64,000 nucleotides of DNA from assembly GCF_964340395.1 (NCBI RefSeq), contig NC_135569.1, positions 3,076,540 through 3,140,539 on the forward strand, given 5' to 3'. This document shows, piece after piece, positions 62,581 to 64,000 of the stretch; the stretch's first letter is position 1; the number at the start of each line of letters is the position of its first letter. The stretch is from Glandiceps talaboti. Lineage: Eukaryota > Hemichordata > Enteropneusta > Spengelidae. Both the position numbers and the translations under genes were made by a program. The notes beneath the pieces are model-generated. The model was given only the letters and a program-made list of their open reading frames with translations. It ran no database searches and was not told the origin of the DNA.

Positions 62581-62744
62581 ATTCTAATAACAAGTCGAAG
62601 TATGTGGGGTTCAAAGACATCGCCATCAAGCCTGTAATGAACATGGTAATTATCGCTGGCGTATTCGCATTTATTTATTACATTGGACATGAATTGTTAT
62701 TTTTTCATAGATGGAAGGGGAGAGGTCATATGAAGTTACCATGA
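62581..62744 (+). CDS. Possible terminal exon of a small one-TM protein (ATP synthase subunit f-like?)
   Basis: The frame after a CAAGAGGTAG acceptor-like site encodes NNKSKYVGFKDIAIKPVMN, then a hydrophobic segment (MVIIAGVFAFIYYIGHELLF), then a basic end (HRWKGRGHMKLP, TGA). The order of KY..K, a single membrane span and a basic tail is that of the C-terminal half of mitochondrial F1Fo-ATP synthase subunit f. The resemblance is weak and by eye only. The frame stays open upstream to about 62493, so a single-exon or retrocopied gene is also possible. Confidence 0.35.
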
Positions 62745-62821
62745 TGTGATAATGGAACAGTTCCTGATTAATTCCTAACCACCAGTCTAATAGTTTGTTC
62801 TTTTTTGTAAATTGATATTTT

Positions 62822-63079
<258 letters not shown>

Positions 63080-63082
<3 letters not shown>

Positions 63083-64000
63083 TTCCAGCAAGTCAATCCC
63101 TAGTACAAACCTGTTAGAGTGTAATTTTCCTGTCTCTTGGTATTTAAACCATAAATATCTATTTTATTGTCTGCACTTTCGAATGTAAACTCCATAGAAA
63201 TGGTAAGTCATTCAATTATAATTGATGTCCCATCGATTTCCGTGTTAAAATGTAACAACCAAAGAGATCTAGAAAGGAGGTAATTTTGGGGCAATATATA
63301 AATTGAATTTACTAAATTCTACTTTCATGGATATGCTGTCAGATTTGGAATATATGCTATCAATGTACTGTTAATTTTATCATATTCATATAAAGGATTG
63401 ATTTAATTCCTAGAAATGTGGCTCCCTAGCAGAACTTTTTCATTTTAAAGGTGGAAGGTCACGGAATTGAGTTCTCATAAATCATTATTAAATGAAAATG
63501 GCGCCAAGGAGATGTTGTAGGACGGAGATTGAATTATGCTGTCAAGGTCTTGTCTGATATAAATCTATTTAGTATGATATTATCATCTTTGAGAAAGATC
63601 TATCGGGACAAGCGAGATATCTTGATGAAGAGTTGAGATAAAATTATCTATAATTGTGTAATTCAATGACGCGTAGAATGTAGAATATGCACTTCTGCTA
63701 TGTAGGTCTCCTCAAATTTTGTTCATGAGGTGATTCTCGTCCGTTGACACGTGTACTGGCCTAGAAACAAGTTCAGTACCAAACTTCTAAATAACAGCAT
63801 AGCAGCCCATGTAGTTAAGTTCCATGTACATGTACAATGAAACAATAAAAGTACATGTCACATTTTAACTATTTTCAAATGGAATATTTTGTTGTTTTTT
63901 CGGTCGACTTTTTCATCCCCGCATTAAAGCTGATATCACCATCGATCCAACAAACACACTACATGTATTTACTACAGAAAACGCTTAAAGGCCAGGATTT
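63080..64000. other. Non-coding end of window
   Basis: No coding frame, RNA gene or transposon end recognised. Confidence 0.4.

Overview
This is a stretch of animal nuclear DNA: low GC, introns with GT-AG borders, dense microsatellites and many small transposon remnants. The gene content and the non-LTR retrotransposon pieces fit a marine invertebrate (an invertebrate deuterostome or a lophotrochozoan). The sequence alone does not let me name the species.

The one confident gene is on the minus strand and spans about 20.3 kb (21883-42220). It has nine coding exons that join without a frame error into a 365-residue SUMF2-like protein (sulfatase-modifying factor 2, the non-catalytic paralogue of the formylglycine-generating enzyme). 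It has an N-terminal signal peptide, an FGE-sulfatase domain lacking the catalytic cysteines, and a lysine/proline-rich tail ending KTEL, which resembles an ER-retrieval signal. Its introns hold at least five families of short inverted-repeat elements and several tandem or inverted repeats. Weaker plus-strand coding candidates are a first exon at 9305-9420, an exon at 12384-12451, an exon at 48024-48129, and a terminal exon at 62581-62744 that faintly resembles ATP synthase subunit f.

Layout: 1-9 kb is repeat-rich, with GA, CAGA, AT, CATA, GGAC/CAGA and AACT microsatellites around a broken non-LTR reverse transcriptase (about 4640-5950, minus). At 9-17 kb there is a possible promoter and first exon, two elements with terminal inverted repeats, and a 4.05-kb satellite-like array of a 91-bp unit. 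At 17-42 kb lie SUMF2, its downstream flank and its interspersed elements. At 42-64 kb almost nothing looks coding. That part holds a perfect 102-bp palindrome set between two TATG microsatellites (45 kb), a roughly 510-bp foldback element (49 kb), a 32-bp array with two interspersed unit types (50.3-51.4 kb), and a 5'-truncated retrotransposon whose 3' region contains a 25-bp minisatellite (58-59 kb). More CATA/CAGA-type microsatellites run to the end.

No prokaryotic features, CRISPR arrays, rRNA or tRNA genes were seen. Long simple-sequence open frames (poly-Y-I, S-V-C-L, H-T-Y-I and similar) are repeat artefacts and are not annotated as genes.
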